Below, in pieces: positions 22,441 to 35,329 of a stretch of 64,000 nucleotides of DNA. The notes under the pieces are model-generated. The model was not told where the DNA came from and did no database searches. It saw only the letters and a program-made list of their open reading frames with translations. The stretch is from Isoetes taiwanensis (taxonomy: Eukaryota > Streptophyta > Lycopodiopsida > Isoetales > Isoetaceae): contig JAJEKV010000035.1 in the NCBI GenBank assembly GCA_021234155.1, forward strand, positions 10,168,407 to 10,232,406, written 5' to 3'. Positions within the stretch are counted from its first letter, which is position 1, and each line of letters starts with the position of its first letter. A program made the translations under genes and the position numbers.

Positions 22441-23303
22441 ATTCAATATTTCAATTTTTAGCAGGGTTGCCTAAACCGAGCTGCCCATTTTCCTGCGATT
22501 CTAGCTATGCCACATGTCTTACCACATCAGCTGTAATCATTTTGAGCCGTCCGATTCTGTAATTTTGAATCCTACGGCTAGGGAAATTAGAAAACCCAAG
22601 TAATTGTCTGCCGGAGTTTGCCTCCTCGGAGTTTGGCGATCCTTTCTCTGCAGCTTTGCTTACCCTTCGTTTAGTAAAATTGAGGCACCCATGTCATCCA
22701 AATTTACTTGCCTTCCATGCCCATGTCAGCTATGGCGTTCTAGATCTTCTCGTGCCGGACTTCAAGTATGGTTTATTTTTCCTTCCTTCCTTTCTCCTTT
22801 TTTCTTTGTCTATTCTTCAATAAGTCGTCTCTTGTCCTTGAAACGGAGGACAAAAATTCCTTAGAATGAAACAACATACTGTTGCAAGCCACCACAATTA
22901 TGATTTGTGCTAAAATCTAGCATTTTAATGGATGGCATTTGCATCTGCTCTGTTTCAAGCATGCTCTATTCGTTTGACCCAGGGGCAATAAAGGAATTTC
23001 AACTCCTTGTTTCAAAGCTTCATATAACTTGCTTCTGGAAACGTCAAAATTGTCAATCGCATGTGCTATTTGTTGAATATGCTAAGAACGTAGCATATGT
23101 ATTATTTTCAAAATAACAGATGTTGGGAAGAGACACTGGAGTGGGCTAGAGCTGGAAAATCGTCATGGTTTAAGGGTCTTAAGCTTGTTTTTCTGCTATC
23201 TGCTCCATGGGATTATCCATTTATAACTGCCGGAGTTACCATTTCATTGCTTAGTTGAATATCCATGGAGAAGGAAACCAATACCATTTAATCTATGTTT
23301 CAG
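22441..23303. other. Noncoding spacer
   Basis: No supported gene. The frame at 22604-22864 is open but has no recognisable domain. Confidence 0.4.
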
Positions 23304-23585
23304 TTTTTTCTGGCAAGGGAGCGTGCTGCAACATCTTCAGGTTTGATTCAGCTTGATAAACATGTTGGGCTTACGCTTTTAAGTAATTTATATTTGTGTA
23401 GCGCTGATGGCATAATGTTTGGAGCTCTGAAAAATGTCCAATGTGTGGAGGTCATGCTGAATATCACAGTGGCCTACATAAATGCATGGGATCTATGCTT
23501 GAGCAAATGGTGTTACAAGTCTAAGACACGTGAAAGATCCAAGACGAAGTGGAAAATTCCAAAGACACTAAATTGGTATTTATAA
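23304..23585 (+). pseudogene. Poly(ADP-ribose) polymerase fragment (PADR1 zinc-binding region)
   Basis: After a good acceptor (TATGTTTCAG), the sequence reads SADGIMFGAL, then, with a one-base shift, CPMCGGHAEYHSGLHKCMG. Back in the first frame it reads RSKTKWKIPKTL. This order, ADG-x-FGAL then CPxC and a second Cys-containing knuckle then KWKIP, is that of the PADR1 zinc-binding domain of PARP1/PARP3-type enzymes, which respond to DNA breaks. Only this exon is recognisable, with no BRCT, WGR or catalytic domain nearby. The frameshift inside the zinc site argues for a relic. Confidence 0.65.
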
Positions 23586-26500
23586 CATTTATTGCCAGAG
23601 ACATCTATAAGAGAAAAATTGGGCATTGAAATGTTATATTAATGTCAAGTTCCATTTCTTATGCAGGAAATCTACTTGTCCTTGAGATATTATGGGTACA
23701 TGCATCAGTCTTGCTGCATATTTTTACTCAACAGCTCCTTTAGCTGAACAGAAGGATGCTTATCATATCATTCTAGTTATTGTATGTCTAATTTGTTGGA
23801 CGTGAAAGTTTGTCTAGAAGAACTTTACCAGGCTGATTAGTTTGCTTTCGAGGATTTGGTCGTCAAATATTTCCCAAAGCTAGGTGAAGGGTTTAAATTT
23901 TATACTTTATAGCCATAGCCGCAGACTCTTTTCCATACAAGAAATTTGAACCAAATTTACTGTCATGAGCCAATCATATTATTCTGATTGTCTTTAATGA
24001 ATGTACTTTGACAAAGTTTACTGCTTTTCGATTCAGATCTCAAATGAAAGAATTTATGTTACAGTTTTATGCTTTGCATTCACAACGAAGCATGTGGTTC
24101 TCCAAGGCATTGTAGATAATAGCATTTACACTTAATAAGTAAGACTATCCATACAATCAGTTTCTCATATATTCACTCATATATTCACTGATCATCTTCT
24201 CTGTTACCAATGTATCAACAAATGGACGGGAACCAATGATGAATATAACCACCAGGCTAAAGGTTTGCATTGACCTACCATCTAAATTTTGTTGTTTTGC
24301 TTGTTTGCTTTGATACTCTGTTCAGCCATGAAATAGTACCAGAATATGCATTCCCCATGGACAAAGTTTTATAATTTACTATTCCAGTCTGTCAAGTCCA
24401 TGATTGATCCTCATTCACTTTGCTAAAAGTGCATTTGCTTGGGATAGGGGTATGCAAAAATAAAACAAGTGATAGAGGCAATTAACTGCACCCATTTCTT
24501 CTGCTTATTTTTGTGAATGTAAGGAATTAAAGGTTTTTACTATCGATATTTCCAAAAGTTGCAGAAATGTATGCTCTAGAAAAGCCGTAGGCTGACCATT
24601 TAATGCGTTTCTAAATCCATGAGATGACATATATATGTGGTAGTGTAACGGAGATCTTAGGAAACAAAGAGTAACTTGGACATGATATGCATATGCTTTC
24701 TTTACATATGTATGTAGTTCATTATGATCTTTGTGTTGTTGTGGGGTTAATTGATATTGCTTTATTCTGGCCTATCTTAAAATGAGCCAAATTTTAACCC
24801 ATGAAAGCATCATCGAAACAAAAAGCCAACATTTTGACAGATGATTCTACTTGATAAACATCTTCTAGCAGTAAGCAATCTTCATTGAACATGAGATCTG
24901 ATGTAAGTCGTCAATAAATGGATATGATAAGGTCTAAGAGGTCCTAAGTTGTACTGCAGATTTAATGTATGTCAGAACTCCAGTACTTAGTTTTCTATTT
25001 AGTTTTTGTTCATAACCACCAAAATTCAATTAAAACAACAAAAGATGAGGACAATTTTGATACCATCTTTGATGTGTTCAATATGTAATGTTCATTCCCT
25101 TGTAGACATGAATCTTTTTTGAGACAGTTTAGAGAGTATATATTTTTTTAATTTCCAAGGGTGTCCAAAAAGTGCTCGCACTTTCTTTAGGATCTGTTTT
25201 GACATGAAGTTATCAGCCTTTTGGGTAATTCTCGCAGCTTTGAATATGTCAAGAGCAAGACAAAACGGTTTCAATACATAATTTTGTTCTCAGTTTTAGT
25301 CTATTAGACCTAAATGTTGCCAAAGGCCTTGTAAAATAGAATCAAATCAAATCCTTGGAGTAGAATTGAATTTAAACTTGAATATATATATTAAGTCACT
25401 CAAAGAGGAGAAATAAAGAGTACATAAACTTAGGGAAAGTTTCTGAAACAACATTGTTTTGTCCTCGAAAAGCATTATTCTGCTATTTTTAGCTGTTACT
25501 TGTGCTTATGGATATGTTTGTTTGAATATGCTTCCCTTGCAGAAAATTTTTATGCAGATAAAAAGCTTACATGTGTAATTGGATTGAGGGTAGGGGTAAA
25601 TCTGTAGTATGTGATGCTATCATAAAGGAAAATGTGGTAACCAAGGTGAAGACTTCCGTATTAACTGTTGTAGAGCTGCATGTCAAAATCTTGTTTGATC
25701 TACTATGGCTAGTGGCTTCATTGCACATGCATCCAATTTTGTATCCATTTTCATAGCAATAGGTGAAATCATGCTCAGAACATTGCGAGCTCGCGCGACA
25801 AAACTTTATGGAGGCAATAAGTAGTGGATATGACTTGCATATCTCTGTTACTATGCCACCAATCCAGGTAATAACAGGTCGCAGTCAACATAAGAACTTG
25901 TAGATTGTATGTTAATCTGTAGCAGTGGATAGTTGGAAGTTGGCATTGATGGGAGTGCACCATATTTGCGATATCATATTGTAAACCAAGTAACCTAAGT
26001 GACATATATAAGAGCATAGCTAGACGAATGTGTCAATTGTCCACGAAGCAAATAATGTGCACACAAATGTTTTATTTGTCCCCCACAACAAATATGGTTC
26101 AAGGTATGAATTGTTACTTTTAAATAGTGATACTACATAAAAATTTCTTATTTTTGAAGTGATGCTACACTAAATTTTGCATGAACACTAGTGCAATTCA
26201 GCTACTTGAGATTGAGAATTTCCAAGCAGTTTAAGTGTAATTTCCATTAGGCCTATTGAAATTTTTGGCTGTGTCTCAATTTTTTTAAGTTTTATGCTAA
26301 AAGATAGCCTAATACTAAGGATAAATATGTCTACCATGCTCTTGAAGGATGTTCTATTTATGTTTCTAGATCAATATAAAATGCTCTAAAGATCTAGTTT
26401 TGCCAGAACATTATGAATGTCCTTGGTTTAGTGCTTCCCCATAAAAATGTTTGTCCACTTTATTCCTGTAAATAATTTTGCATTTACTACTCAAACAATA

Positions 26501-27750
26501 CTAGCAAATGACCAAATTTAATTTGGGAAGATACAACTCTATATGCCGTGTTCACATTGTGGCATTAATTGGTAAGCCCTCATGCAATGCGAGGTAAGTT
26601 GTGCAAAGATTGAGAGTAATTCTATTGTAGAGTAGAGAATGGATGTTTGCCATGCAATGGAACTATATCAATGGCACTAATATTTTATCTCCAAGGTTTT
26701 GTTAATGGCCTTTTATAGTTCTTTATGCTCATGTACCTTTATTCCAAAGTTTCCTATTTTTTTTCCCTCAAGTCTGCCTTTCTGCTAGTTATTATATCAT
26801 CTTTTTCTTCTAGTTCGGGTTTCCGTAAATGGGGGAAAATAGAAAGGGTCTCCACATCTGATCAAAAATTTCTGAAGGTCTATACTCTTCTTGCACTTGC
26901 ACTCTGCCATTGGAGGATATTGGGATGGCAAATGGCAGAAGCATGCTAGGATGTTCTCTCACTCGCATTGCGACACCACAAACTTGACAGAGATGCAATG
27001 GCAAATTCTGAAGCAACGATTTCGATGGCGCGACTATAGCAAGTGCTTAACAGCAGCATCATGGTGTGCTCTATTATGTTGTACTCTATGATGTTATGTT
27101 GTACTCTATTATGTTGCATCATGACACTATGCTCAATAATGTACTGCCACTACTGGATAAGTCTCTCCGATCTATAAGTTCATAAAGGGCATGATGATTT
27201 TAAACTCCGCTTTAAATGATTCTACTGCTAGTGGATAAGTCTCACTTCTCATGAAGGGGAAGGTTAAACATTTAGGTGTTCCCTTAAATATATCAACACT
27301 TCAAATGTGACAACTTTAGCTTCAAGAACCTTATCCCTCAGACCAATGAAGAAGCATCAAGTCATGTGACTCTAGCGTGTAAATACCATTTAGGTATCCG
27401 AGCATCATTATAATAGATTAGAACAAGAGGATGACTTCAAATTTGATTTTGTGTGTTCTATTATCAACTTTGGTTCAGTCTTTCCAACCTTACAAGTATA
27501 TAGAGCTTCCATTTGTGTCATACAATGAGTACATTGTCTATACTCTTACATGACCATAGTGTAAAAACACATCTAAAACAAGTAACATCTGATTGATGTA
27601 TATAGCTTTTAGTAGTAACAATCACCCTCCCTATATTGTACATAGAGTTTCAAGTTGTAAAAATGCTGGCATGAGTTGTTTTGCCTTTGTCAAAACATGC
27701 AATTTGAGAACATGCAATCAAAACAGTAACAAAAGTAACTCCATTTGGAC
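23586..27750. other. Gene-poor AT-rich stretch
   Basis: Over 4 kb without a convincing gene. An exon-like segment at 25545-25650 follows a good acceptor (CCCTTGCAG) but matches nothing I know. Further relics of the PARP gene could hide here; I could not recognise any. A TATGTTGTACTCTAT motif is repeated near 27070-27110. Confidence 0.4.
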
Positions 27751-28044
27751 TTAAACCTTGTTTTTGCATTTTATCGAAGAGATATAAACCCCTTTATCAT
27801 CTAGATTCATTACCCATCCAGAAATAATTGCATTCCCCAAAACAACATCCCATGTAGCCATGCTCGTGAACACTTTCCATGCATCATTAATACTGTCACA
27901 TTTGCTATACATACCAACAACATTGTTAGCAATAAACAAGTTTGAAACATATCGACAATTTAAAATGCAAGCATAGATTAATTTACCTTGCTGAATTTGT
28001 GCAATTTTGGCACATGCGCTCAAGACACAGAAATCAAATTTCAT
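27751..28044 (-). pseudogene. Pentatricopeptide repeat (PPR) protein fragment
   Basis: Minus strand, 97 codons. Repeat signatures of a PLS-class PPR protein are clear: VLSACAKIAQIQQGKLIYA, NLFIANNVVGMYSKCDSIND, AWKVFTSMATWDVVLGNAII. Such proteins bind organellar RNA in plants. Only about three repeats remain, there is no start context, and it stops in a non-PPR sequence. Its first codons overlap the stop codon of the L-gulonolactone oxidase relic upstream, so the two are fused head-to-tail with no spacer. Confidence 0.75.
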
Positions 28045-29400
28045 ATGACCTTTCTGCGGACCTTTGCATTCTTGTAGAAAACTCCATCCTTACAAAGGTA
28101 ACCATCTTTAGGAGCACAATGTTCATCAGAGCTGCAGATGCAAAGCCCTTCTAATGCACAATATTCTTCTCGGTAGAAACACCTCTACCTCCTCTTTCAC
28201 TAATCCCAAGAATTGCATCAGACCACACACTAGAGAAAAGACCCTGGGGATCCATCCTCCTCTTGACTTCAAGAAACTTAGCAATGTCCCCCTACTTTGG
28301 ATCCCATATCCTCAAATGCAAAATCTCTGTTCTTCCCCCAAGGAGGAATTCCCTTATACTTCTTGAACAGCATTTGTTCTAATTCTTCAATCCCATCCTC
28401 ATCCAACATTGGGGTGTTTCTGTGGCGATTTCTGAAAAATGGCATATCAATGGCTACTGCATCCGTTGGAGTCCCAAGGTAGGCATTTGATCCTTTAACC
28501 TCCATAGAGATTTGTCCCACATTGCTTCTGTGGATTCTTGTCTCGGAGTTTCTTGATGTCACGGATTACTAGTTTGATCCTTGAACATGGGACCAAAATG
28601 GCTGCTTCAAAGTAGATCTGGCCTGGCAATTCTAAATCCAATGGATATGTTATAATGTCACATCGTGGCAAGAAGGAAATGTGGCATCCTCCTCCTGTTT
28701 GCATCAGGTGGTTGAATCCCATTACTGGGTAACCTTTAAAGATATTATTTTCACTCACTAACCCATCTCCTCCTGCTACTCGATCGGTGGCGTTGTTCAG
28801 GGATATAGCACAAATTGCTGAGGAATTCCCAGATGCCATCAATTGTTCGCCTGAAGGCCAAACACATTACTTACTTCTAATTTTTGGATGTGCTCCAGCA
28901 TAATGATGAACCATAACATTTTCCTAAGGAATGAAATGAAGTGAAGTGCGTTTTTTAAAACATCTATGACATAAAAAATGAGAAAGAAAAAAAGAAAAGC
29001 AAATCTACAACACAAAATTGTAAAAAAGCACTGATAAACTGCTTTGCTTACCTACACTTCTCCAGTATTTGACAGAAGATCCAAGTCAGAGAGTGTAATT
29101 TATATTCCTGCCATTACCAGAAGTGCTGACATGAACCTTTTTGCTGAGAGTAAGAATAAGCCTGCCTTGGCTTATATGCCAATTAATCTCACCAAACTCA
29201 TAGTTTGCCGCAATCTCAATGATATCATCTTTGAGGTGCTATCATTCTTCGCTTGCTTCACAACAGATCATTTGAACACAGGTTCTATTGCCAAGGTAAC
29301 TTGAGATATAACACCAAGAACTCCAAGTGACAATTTTGCCGCATTCAAATCCTAGTCGGAGGCAGAAAGCCTGATGAGCTTAGCATATCCTTGAGGGTGG
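28041..29400 (-). pseudogene. L-gulono-1,4-lactone oxidase-like relic (ALO domain)
   Basis: Minus strand, reading from 29400 down. Recognisable in order are DLNAAKLSLGVLGVISQVTL (end of the FAD-binding domain), YEFGEINWHISQG, STSGNG, GYPVMGFNHLMQ and IRDIKKLRDKNP. AYLGTPTDAVAID, PPWGKNRDFAF, FLEVKRRMDPQGLFSSVWSD and a Cys-rich tail ALEGLCICSSDEHC follow, ending at a TGA (28041-28043). This order matches plant GulLO/GLDH-like flavoenzymes that oxidise aldonolactones to ascorbate. Lesions include a TAG before DLNAAK, a TGA after EPVFK, a frameshift near 28500-28560, a TAG before GDIAKF and a shift before the Cys-rich tail. The N-terminal flavin-linking region is missing. Confidence 0.85.
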
Positions 29401-29742
29401 GCAAAAAAAGTGCCAGTACTTTACATTTACAAATTCAAAATGTAAGGAAATCCCTTCCCCCCCCAGAAATTATTATTCTTGGAAGGAATCATTAATAGGG
29501 GAAATAATTTTGAACTCTCCTCCCGCTCTGTTCAACCTCCCTCCCACTCGAACCTCCATAGCCGAAAGCTTGACATCCATAATCAAACCTCCATATTATA
29601 CACTATCAAAAAGTCTCGGAGAGAGCTTCCCAACGCAATAAAAATCATCTGAAACAGAGCTCTGGATCAAAAGTTATAATAAGAAATGTGTTGCCGGCGG
29701 GGAAACTGCACTACATGCGCCCTTCAAGCCCTTCATGTGCCC

Positions 29743-29859
29743 ATTATGCACCACACACACAAAAAGAGGGCTTTTGTTGTGAGCCATTGGTTGTTGACTA
29801 TTATGCACCACACGCACAAAAAAAGGGCTTTTGTTGTGAGCCATTGGTTGTTGACTATT
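29743..29859 (+). repeat. Tandem duplication, 57-base unit
   Basis: Two copies of a unit beginning ATTATGCACCACAC and ending GGTTGTTGACT, starting at 29743 and 29800. The second carries one substitution (ACACAC to ACGCAC) and a small change in the A run. Confidence 0.9.
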
Positions 29860-30289
29860 GAAAAAAAAAGGCTAAAATCAATGGCTCAGAAATGGTGCAC
29901 TCTAGATGTACGCATTAGTACATCAATTTGAATACATCACGAAATCATAGGAAAACCTTAGTGAAAAGCGTACAAAAACACAAAGAAAACCCCCTGTTAT
30001 TATGCTACATATTTAATCAACAATGAGGAAGATAATCAATATTTTTTACGTTAAACATGATAAACTCTTTGGTCCTATATGACCACTAACAGGAAGAGCT
30101 TTAAACTTTTCTTTTTAAATCATGACAAACTATTTGCTTAGGATTCCATAATAATCGGGTAGTTCTATTTTAGCCCAGGCCACCATACAAATTCTTTGTA
30201 ACAAACATGGACTTAAATGAGATCATACATTATGTGGGAGAAGACAGATTAAAGAAAGATAAAAAACTTATTTTATACAATAGAACATC
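29860..30289. other. Noncoding spacer
   Basis: AT-rich, nothing recognised. Confidence 0.4.
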
Positions 30290-31364
30290 AGGTACTCTCC
30301 ACAGTTCCCTTAGTGGCCTCAGTCCTATGGGAGCCACAGTTCCAGCAGGTACATCTTCAGTATCCTGAAGCTCGGCCACACCAGAATCCCCCTTGCTTAC
30401 AATTCACTCCAGGATGCAGTCGGTTTGGTCGGCAGTTACAGTTACCGCCAATTCCGTGCAACTCCCTATGGACAGTTGGGCGCAGATTCTAGAAATATTG
30501 GAGCTTTTGATGAAAGAATACGTATATCATACTAGCCCTCATTCGCCACCGCATTTATCCGCACACACATTACGCATCGATGCCATGGTACGTGACCGAG
30601 GCAAGAGCAGAGGTGCTTTGCCAGCTATAGCCACGCATAGGATGCGTAGATGCCGCGGTCCGACCGGTGACAAAGGTTGCAGGTACGCCATCCGGAATTC
30701 GGATGTCCAGATGCAAGATGCAGCTTAGGCACATACACAGGACCCAGCGAGAGCATCCGATAGCACACCGCTACTTGAACCTGCGCAGGACCGCTACTTG
30801 AACCTGCGTCTAGTAGGCGTCCTGGAAACAAACTCCTGCTCGGACAACGAGGCCGCTGCACAGTTTTTCAAAGATACTATGCATATCCGAAGCCCAGGAA
30901 CTTTCACATCGCGACGAGTGGATGCTAATCGGCCCGACTGACCAGGCCATATTTTGGTACGACTCTCGGCATCCCAAGATCGGTTGTATGTGCTACAGCA
31001 TGGGAGTCATCTCAGGGGCACTCCCTTTTCGGTACAAGAGGATCTTTCCCCAGTTCAATTAACTCGGGGACGGGACGAGTTATGCAAGGTTCGAGAGGCG
31101 AGGCTCCAAAGAAAATGGGCAGTCTATCGGAGATGTAGAGCACTTATTCTTGATCAGTGGCCTCTAAACCCCTGGTTGGGTTACGTATAGTCGCTTCTGC
31201 TTGGCTTCGGTCGGTTTTTGTATTGTTTTGTTTTTGTTAGGGGATTTTTTGTTTCTGTGATGGGACTTTGTCCCCCATTTTGGTTCGGGCTTATGTCCCC
31301 CTCTTTTGTATTGGGTCCCATAACCCGATGGGGTTTTCGCAGACGTTAAAATTTCTATCTTATC
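30290..31364 (+). mobile_element. Probable 3' part of a second LINE of the pentamer-tail family
   Basis: The 3' end GGGTCCCATAACCCGATGGG, then GACGTTAAAA and (TATCT)n at 31345-31364, matches the 3' end of the LINE in the Harbinger gene (GGGTCCCATGACC, GACGTTAAAAAAA, (TATTC)n). GC is higher than in the surroundings. Open frames at 30393-30728 and 30954-31190 are not recognisable as reverse transcriptase, so what the body encodes is unclear. The left boundary is approximate. Confidence 0.55.
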
Positions 31365-32241
31365 TTATCTTCAAAACAACGGGTAATTTACTACTTGCAG
31401 TTTCTTGGCATGATAGCTTCTTCTCTGAGCTGCATCATTTATCCAACAGAGCAAGACTCTTCCATGCAAAACATATATAAATCTGCAAGTTTGTTGTTTC
31501 AACTGATATGTAGCTTTACTAAACCGACCTTATATGTCTCAGTAAATATAATTTGATAAAAAAGAAAATCTTTTTACCTGCACAGAGCATTATCGAATGC
31601 CAGAGCCATGCACACCAGAAGCCCAGAGCCATGGTGTTCTTCCATTGACAGGATTCTCGCAGAAGCAAAAGCCATGCAGACACAAATTAATTTAGAGATT
31701 AATATTTGAGAATAGCTCTTAGTCTTCCGGTATTTAGGTTCATACCTTGACGTCCTTAACATATGATTGTCAGAGGTGTTTGGCCATAGCTGGGATCGAA
31801 AATGCCATAGTTGGATCTTAGAAGTTTCGAAAATGTCATTCCACTGCATAATGATACAGATGGAAAAGATTATTACCTTAGAACATTTCTAGCTTTGCCG
31901 TTGCACATCAGATGCCAGTTCTCCAAAGCTCAGAAGCACATCGATTTGTTGGGGTTTTTCTCATGCTAACAAAGGTGCAACAAATCGTGATAGGAAAAGA
32001 ACCTAGAAATAAGAATTGTAACTGAGATATGTAGCCAAATAATTTCAAAGTTCCACGCCTCATCTTTGCTTTCTATTCACCACAATGATCTAAAGGGCTT
32101 TCATAACAGTTTTGCCATCGCCAATTCTCAGCCTTAACTTGAACCTGAATATGTGAGATTAACTCAATCCTTAGCGGGATTCTTCTAGACGGCTAAACAT
32201 TCTTGTGCAGTTCACCGAATGTTATGAGCTCAGACCAACAG
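31365..32241. other. Noncoding spacer
   Basis: No gene recognised on either strand. Confidence 0.4.
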
Positions 32242-32246
32242 TCGCC

Positions 32247-33908
32247 TGTGACGTTCCAGCACAGTATACGCTCCCAGGACGTATATTGTACTGCCTCGTC
32301 ACGCGTACACGCCACCCCGACTGACGTGTACGCCAACGTGTAGCTAGGCTAGTAGCCCTAGGGGGCAACGTGCAAGGGGTGTGCATTTATTAATGTGCAC
32401 ATTAAACAATGTGCACATTCACTTAGGTGCACATTTTCCCATATGGCCACTTCATGCCAAGTGGGCCACACCCATAGGTGCAATTAATGTGCACATTTTC
32501 CAATGTACACATTAATGTGGGCACACATTTCCATGTGGGCACATTTTGCCACCTAGCCATTAAAGGCAAGTGGGCCCATTCCCAATTATCCCACATGCCT
32601 AAAGGGGATAATTGGAAACCCTAGCCAACCCCTTGTCTATTAAGGGAGGGAAACTCTAACTTGCCCAATTTTCGTTTCTAGGGTTTTAGAACTGCTTTTT
32701 GGCTGCCTCAACAAACCAAAACCGCCTCCCCGACTCTACGCCTTGAGAGATTTGCACCGCTAGTTTCCCTTGATTCGAAGAAGCCAAATAGATGGTCGAG
32801 CTCGTGTGAGGAGGAGCCACTCAAGGATCGTGTATTTTCACATTAGATAGTCTAAACCCTAATTCACCATAGAATCGGTAGGATTAGCCTATTAAATTGC
32901 CCATAGCAGCCTTCTAGATCTCTAGATACCAGCCTCTAACTAAAGAACCTAACTCTATGATGTAGATTAGATATAGTTCTTTAGTTCTTCTGTGATGTAT
33001 ATGGATGATGTATCTCTATGAACTCCTTGTATTGGGAAGGGGGGTAGAGACCTAAAGCTTGGTAGTAGATGCTCCTAGAGTAGCCTCTCTAGCACACTAT
33101 AGATTCGGCCTGTGTACAAGAACCACACCTGGTTGTGGGTGAAGGGGCCAGACTGGCTGAGAAGGAGGTTCATGTTCTGACTCTTGAACGATCCCTCTGG
33201 TGTGTAAGGCCTACCAGGGATTATTGTGACTAGGTCTAATGGCTCACCACTGAGTGCGGGTGAGGCATGGACTCGACACCCGTGAAGTGGTGTACACTTT
33301 CCAAAGGGTTCACGAATACGGGCAAAGGCCCTCTAGTCACCTTGAGTCAAAGATGTAGATCTCGAGGGAGTGATCCCTTCCCCGCCCCATCGGGCGGGAG
33401 GATGAAACCCAGGAATAGCCCTTTTGGCTATGCATCCGGCGGGCTACAGTCAGGTCCCGACACTTTTCAGCCTACTCTGCAAAGTGTGCACAGGAGGGGC
33501 GGATGGAGTGGACAACCCTATGCCATGTTCATATGCCAGCCAAATCCTTTGCCATGAATTCTGTCTGCAATGAACTCTGGAGACCCAAGCCGTCAGTCAT
33601 CCCCTTGCATCTGAGCCTTGGGTAGAGCTCCCCATATGTATTGTGCTCACCTTGTTTATGCAGATGTGATGGACCACCCTTCGAGGTGGATATGTGCTTA
33701 TGTTATATACTGACATGTATGTTTACGCTTCCGCAGCTAGGTAGACCCTGAGGGAGACGGGGTAAAATGACCCCTTCACTCTTCCCACTGGAACCCGTTA
33801 CGGTTGCAGTGTTATGTGGAGGGCCCTGTATCGGCATGGAGCTGGTATGGGGGATGAACTCCTGTTTGTATACGGCGAGTGCACCGTATACGAGTAGGGG
33901 ACGTCACA
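32247..33908. mobile_element. Solo LTR, 1662 bp, with 5-bp target duplication
   Basis: It begins TGTGACGT and ends ACGTCACA, giving the TG...CA ends and an 8-bp terminal palindrome expected of LTRs. Both flanks carry TCGCC (32242-32246 and 33909-33913), a 5-bp target duplication. There is no second copy and no gag, pol, primer-binding site or polypurine tract, so this is most simply a solo LTR left by recombination. The open frame at 33267-33557 resembles no known protein. The first 300 bases hold a cluster of TGTGCACA palindromes. Confidence 0.85.
32385..32525. repeat. Cluster of AATGTGCACATT palindromes in the LTR
   Basis: AATGTGCACATT or near copies occur at least five times in about 140 bases, one as AATGTACACATT. 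The position near the 5' end of the LTR is where U3 enhancers usually lie, so a role as factor-binding sites is plausible but inferred. Confidence 0.7.
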
Positions 33909-33913
33909 TCGCC

Positions 33914-35329
33914 CATGTTAGAGAGCTTCTCAGTTCTCTTAACGTGCGCCCTGCAGGGTTGAATATAATACTTGAGTTCACAGCAAAGCTCAAAGGAAAT
34001 CGAGAGAAAAAAGAAAATATTCATAACTATGGTCTTGCTGAAACCTGCAAGGGAAATTTGCGAAGCTCTTGAAGTGGCAGCAAATTTGTTAACCCCCTTT
34101 TTCACGGCAAGAAACCAGGGATTTTTTGGAAGAAATAACTTTCAAGCATAAAAGAAATGTTTTGTTACTCATCGGATTTCCACGGATGCCATAGCTGAAT
34201 GCTTGACACAGTTACAGGATTGCTTAATACGAACAGAACATGGATTTGTTAATAGGGATGGCTTAAGACAAATCCTTAAAAGAAAAGCCAACTTGGAGAG
34301 CTGGGATGAACCATAGATAGCTGCAATGGCGCCATTGATTTCTGCCATAGCCAGACCACCAGACCTGCCGAAACACATCGAGTTAGTATGTTATCTGGAC
34401 CGTTGAAATTCTATGCCAAAATCTGGGCCATCCGATTTAGGGCACAATGGACAACAAACACATGCTAAAACATTATAATATAGGATATAGGATATAGGAT
34501 AGGATTGAGGTTGGCTTAGCCATGTCAGCAAAATTTAGACGCAGCTGATGTAACGATTTAGCACGTTGGAGGTCCCACATGGCGCAGTACGAGTGGCCAC
34601 ATATAACCCCCTCCGTATCGTCTTCGTATACTGTGTTTATACGAAAGGTAGCTTGACAGCATCTGCTAAATTTGGAGAACAGGTGAGAGGAATTGAACGG
34701 AGCGCCAGGAAAGGATCGTCTCGGTCGGCCCAGCTGCTTTGACTGAAGAACAGGCAAATTTCTTTGAGGTTTTTGTTTTTTCTTGCCAAATTTACTTCAT
34801 TCAAATGCAAATATGAATTCAGGTATTTATGCATGCATTGGGGGCACCAGCTGGGCCAAGATTTCGGATTCACCGAGGTAAGTTTTTAGTTTTAGCCATC
34901 AGAGAAACATTTTGAAAGGGAAGAGCTTACCATTTTATTGCAACTCTTGACTGCTCTGTTTTGATTAGATTGGAACATCTGTGAACCCAGATGATGTAAC
35001 TCGAATATATGTTATTTTGCTATCCTATACTTCGCTGATTCTGCAGCATTTACAGTCTTAGATTATCCTGCTTACAGTCTTAGATTATCCTTGCGCTGAT
35101 TCTGCTTTCTGATTGGCATTTTTATTGCATGCTATGCACAGTCATATGGAAGTTGTCAATTGCAACAGTATGGTATATGGAAGTTCCAACAGGGATACAA
35201 GGTCCAACAAAAGTCCAATAAAGAAAGGTGAGTCTTAGGTGACCAAACACAAGAAGATCAGCAGAGGCTGTTTGACATTAAAACTTAAAATTAAACATTG
35301 CAGCCATAAAAGTAATGTACAACCATTTA
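33914..35329. other. Noncoding spacer with a (GGATATA)n microsatellite
   Basis: No supported gene. A short ATATAGGATATAGGATATAG run lies at about 34478-34502. Confidence 0.4.

Noticed and set aside
33267-33557. 96-codon open frame in the solo LTR
   Set aside because: No recognisable domain, and LTRs rarely encode protein; it is probably chance.
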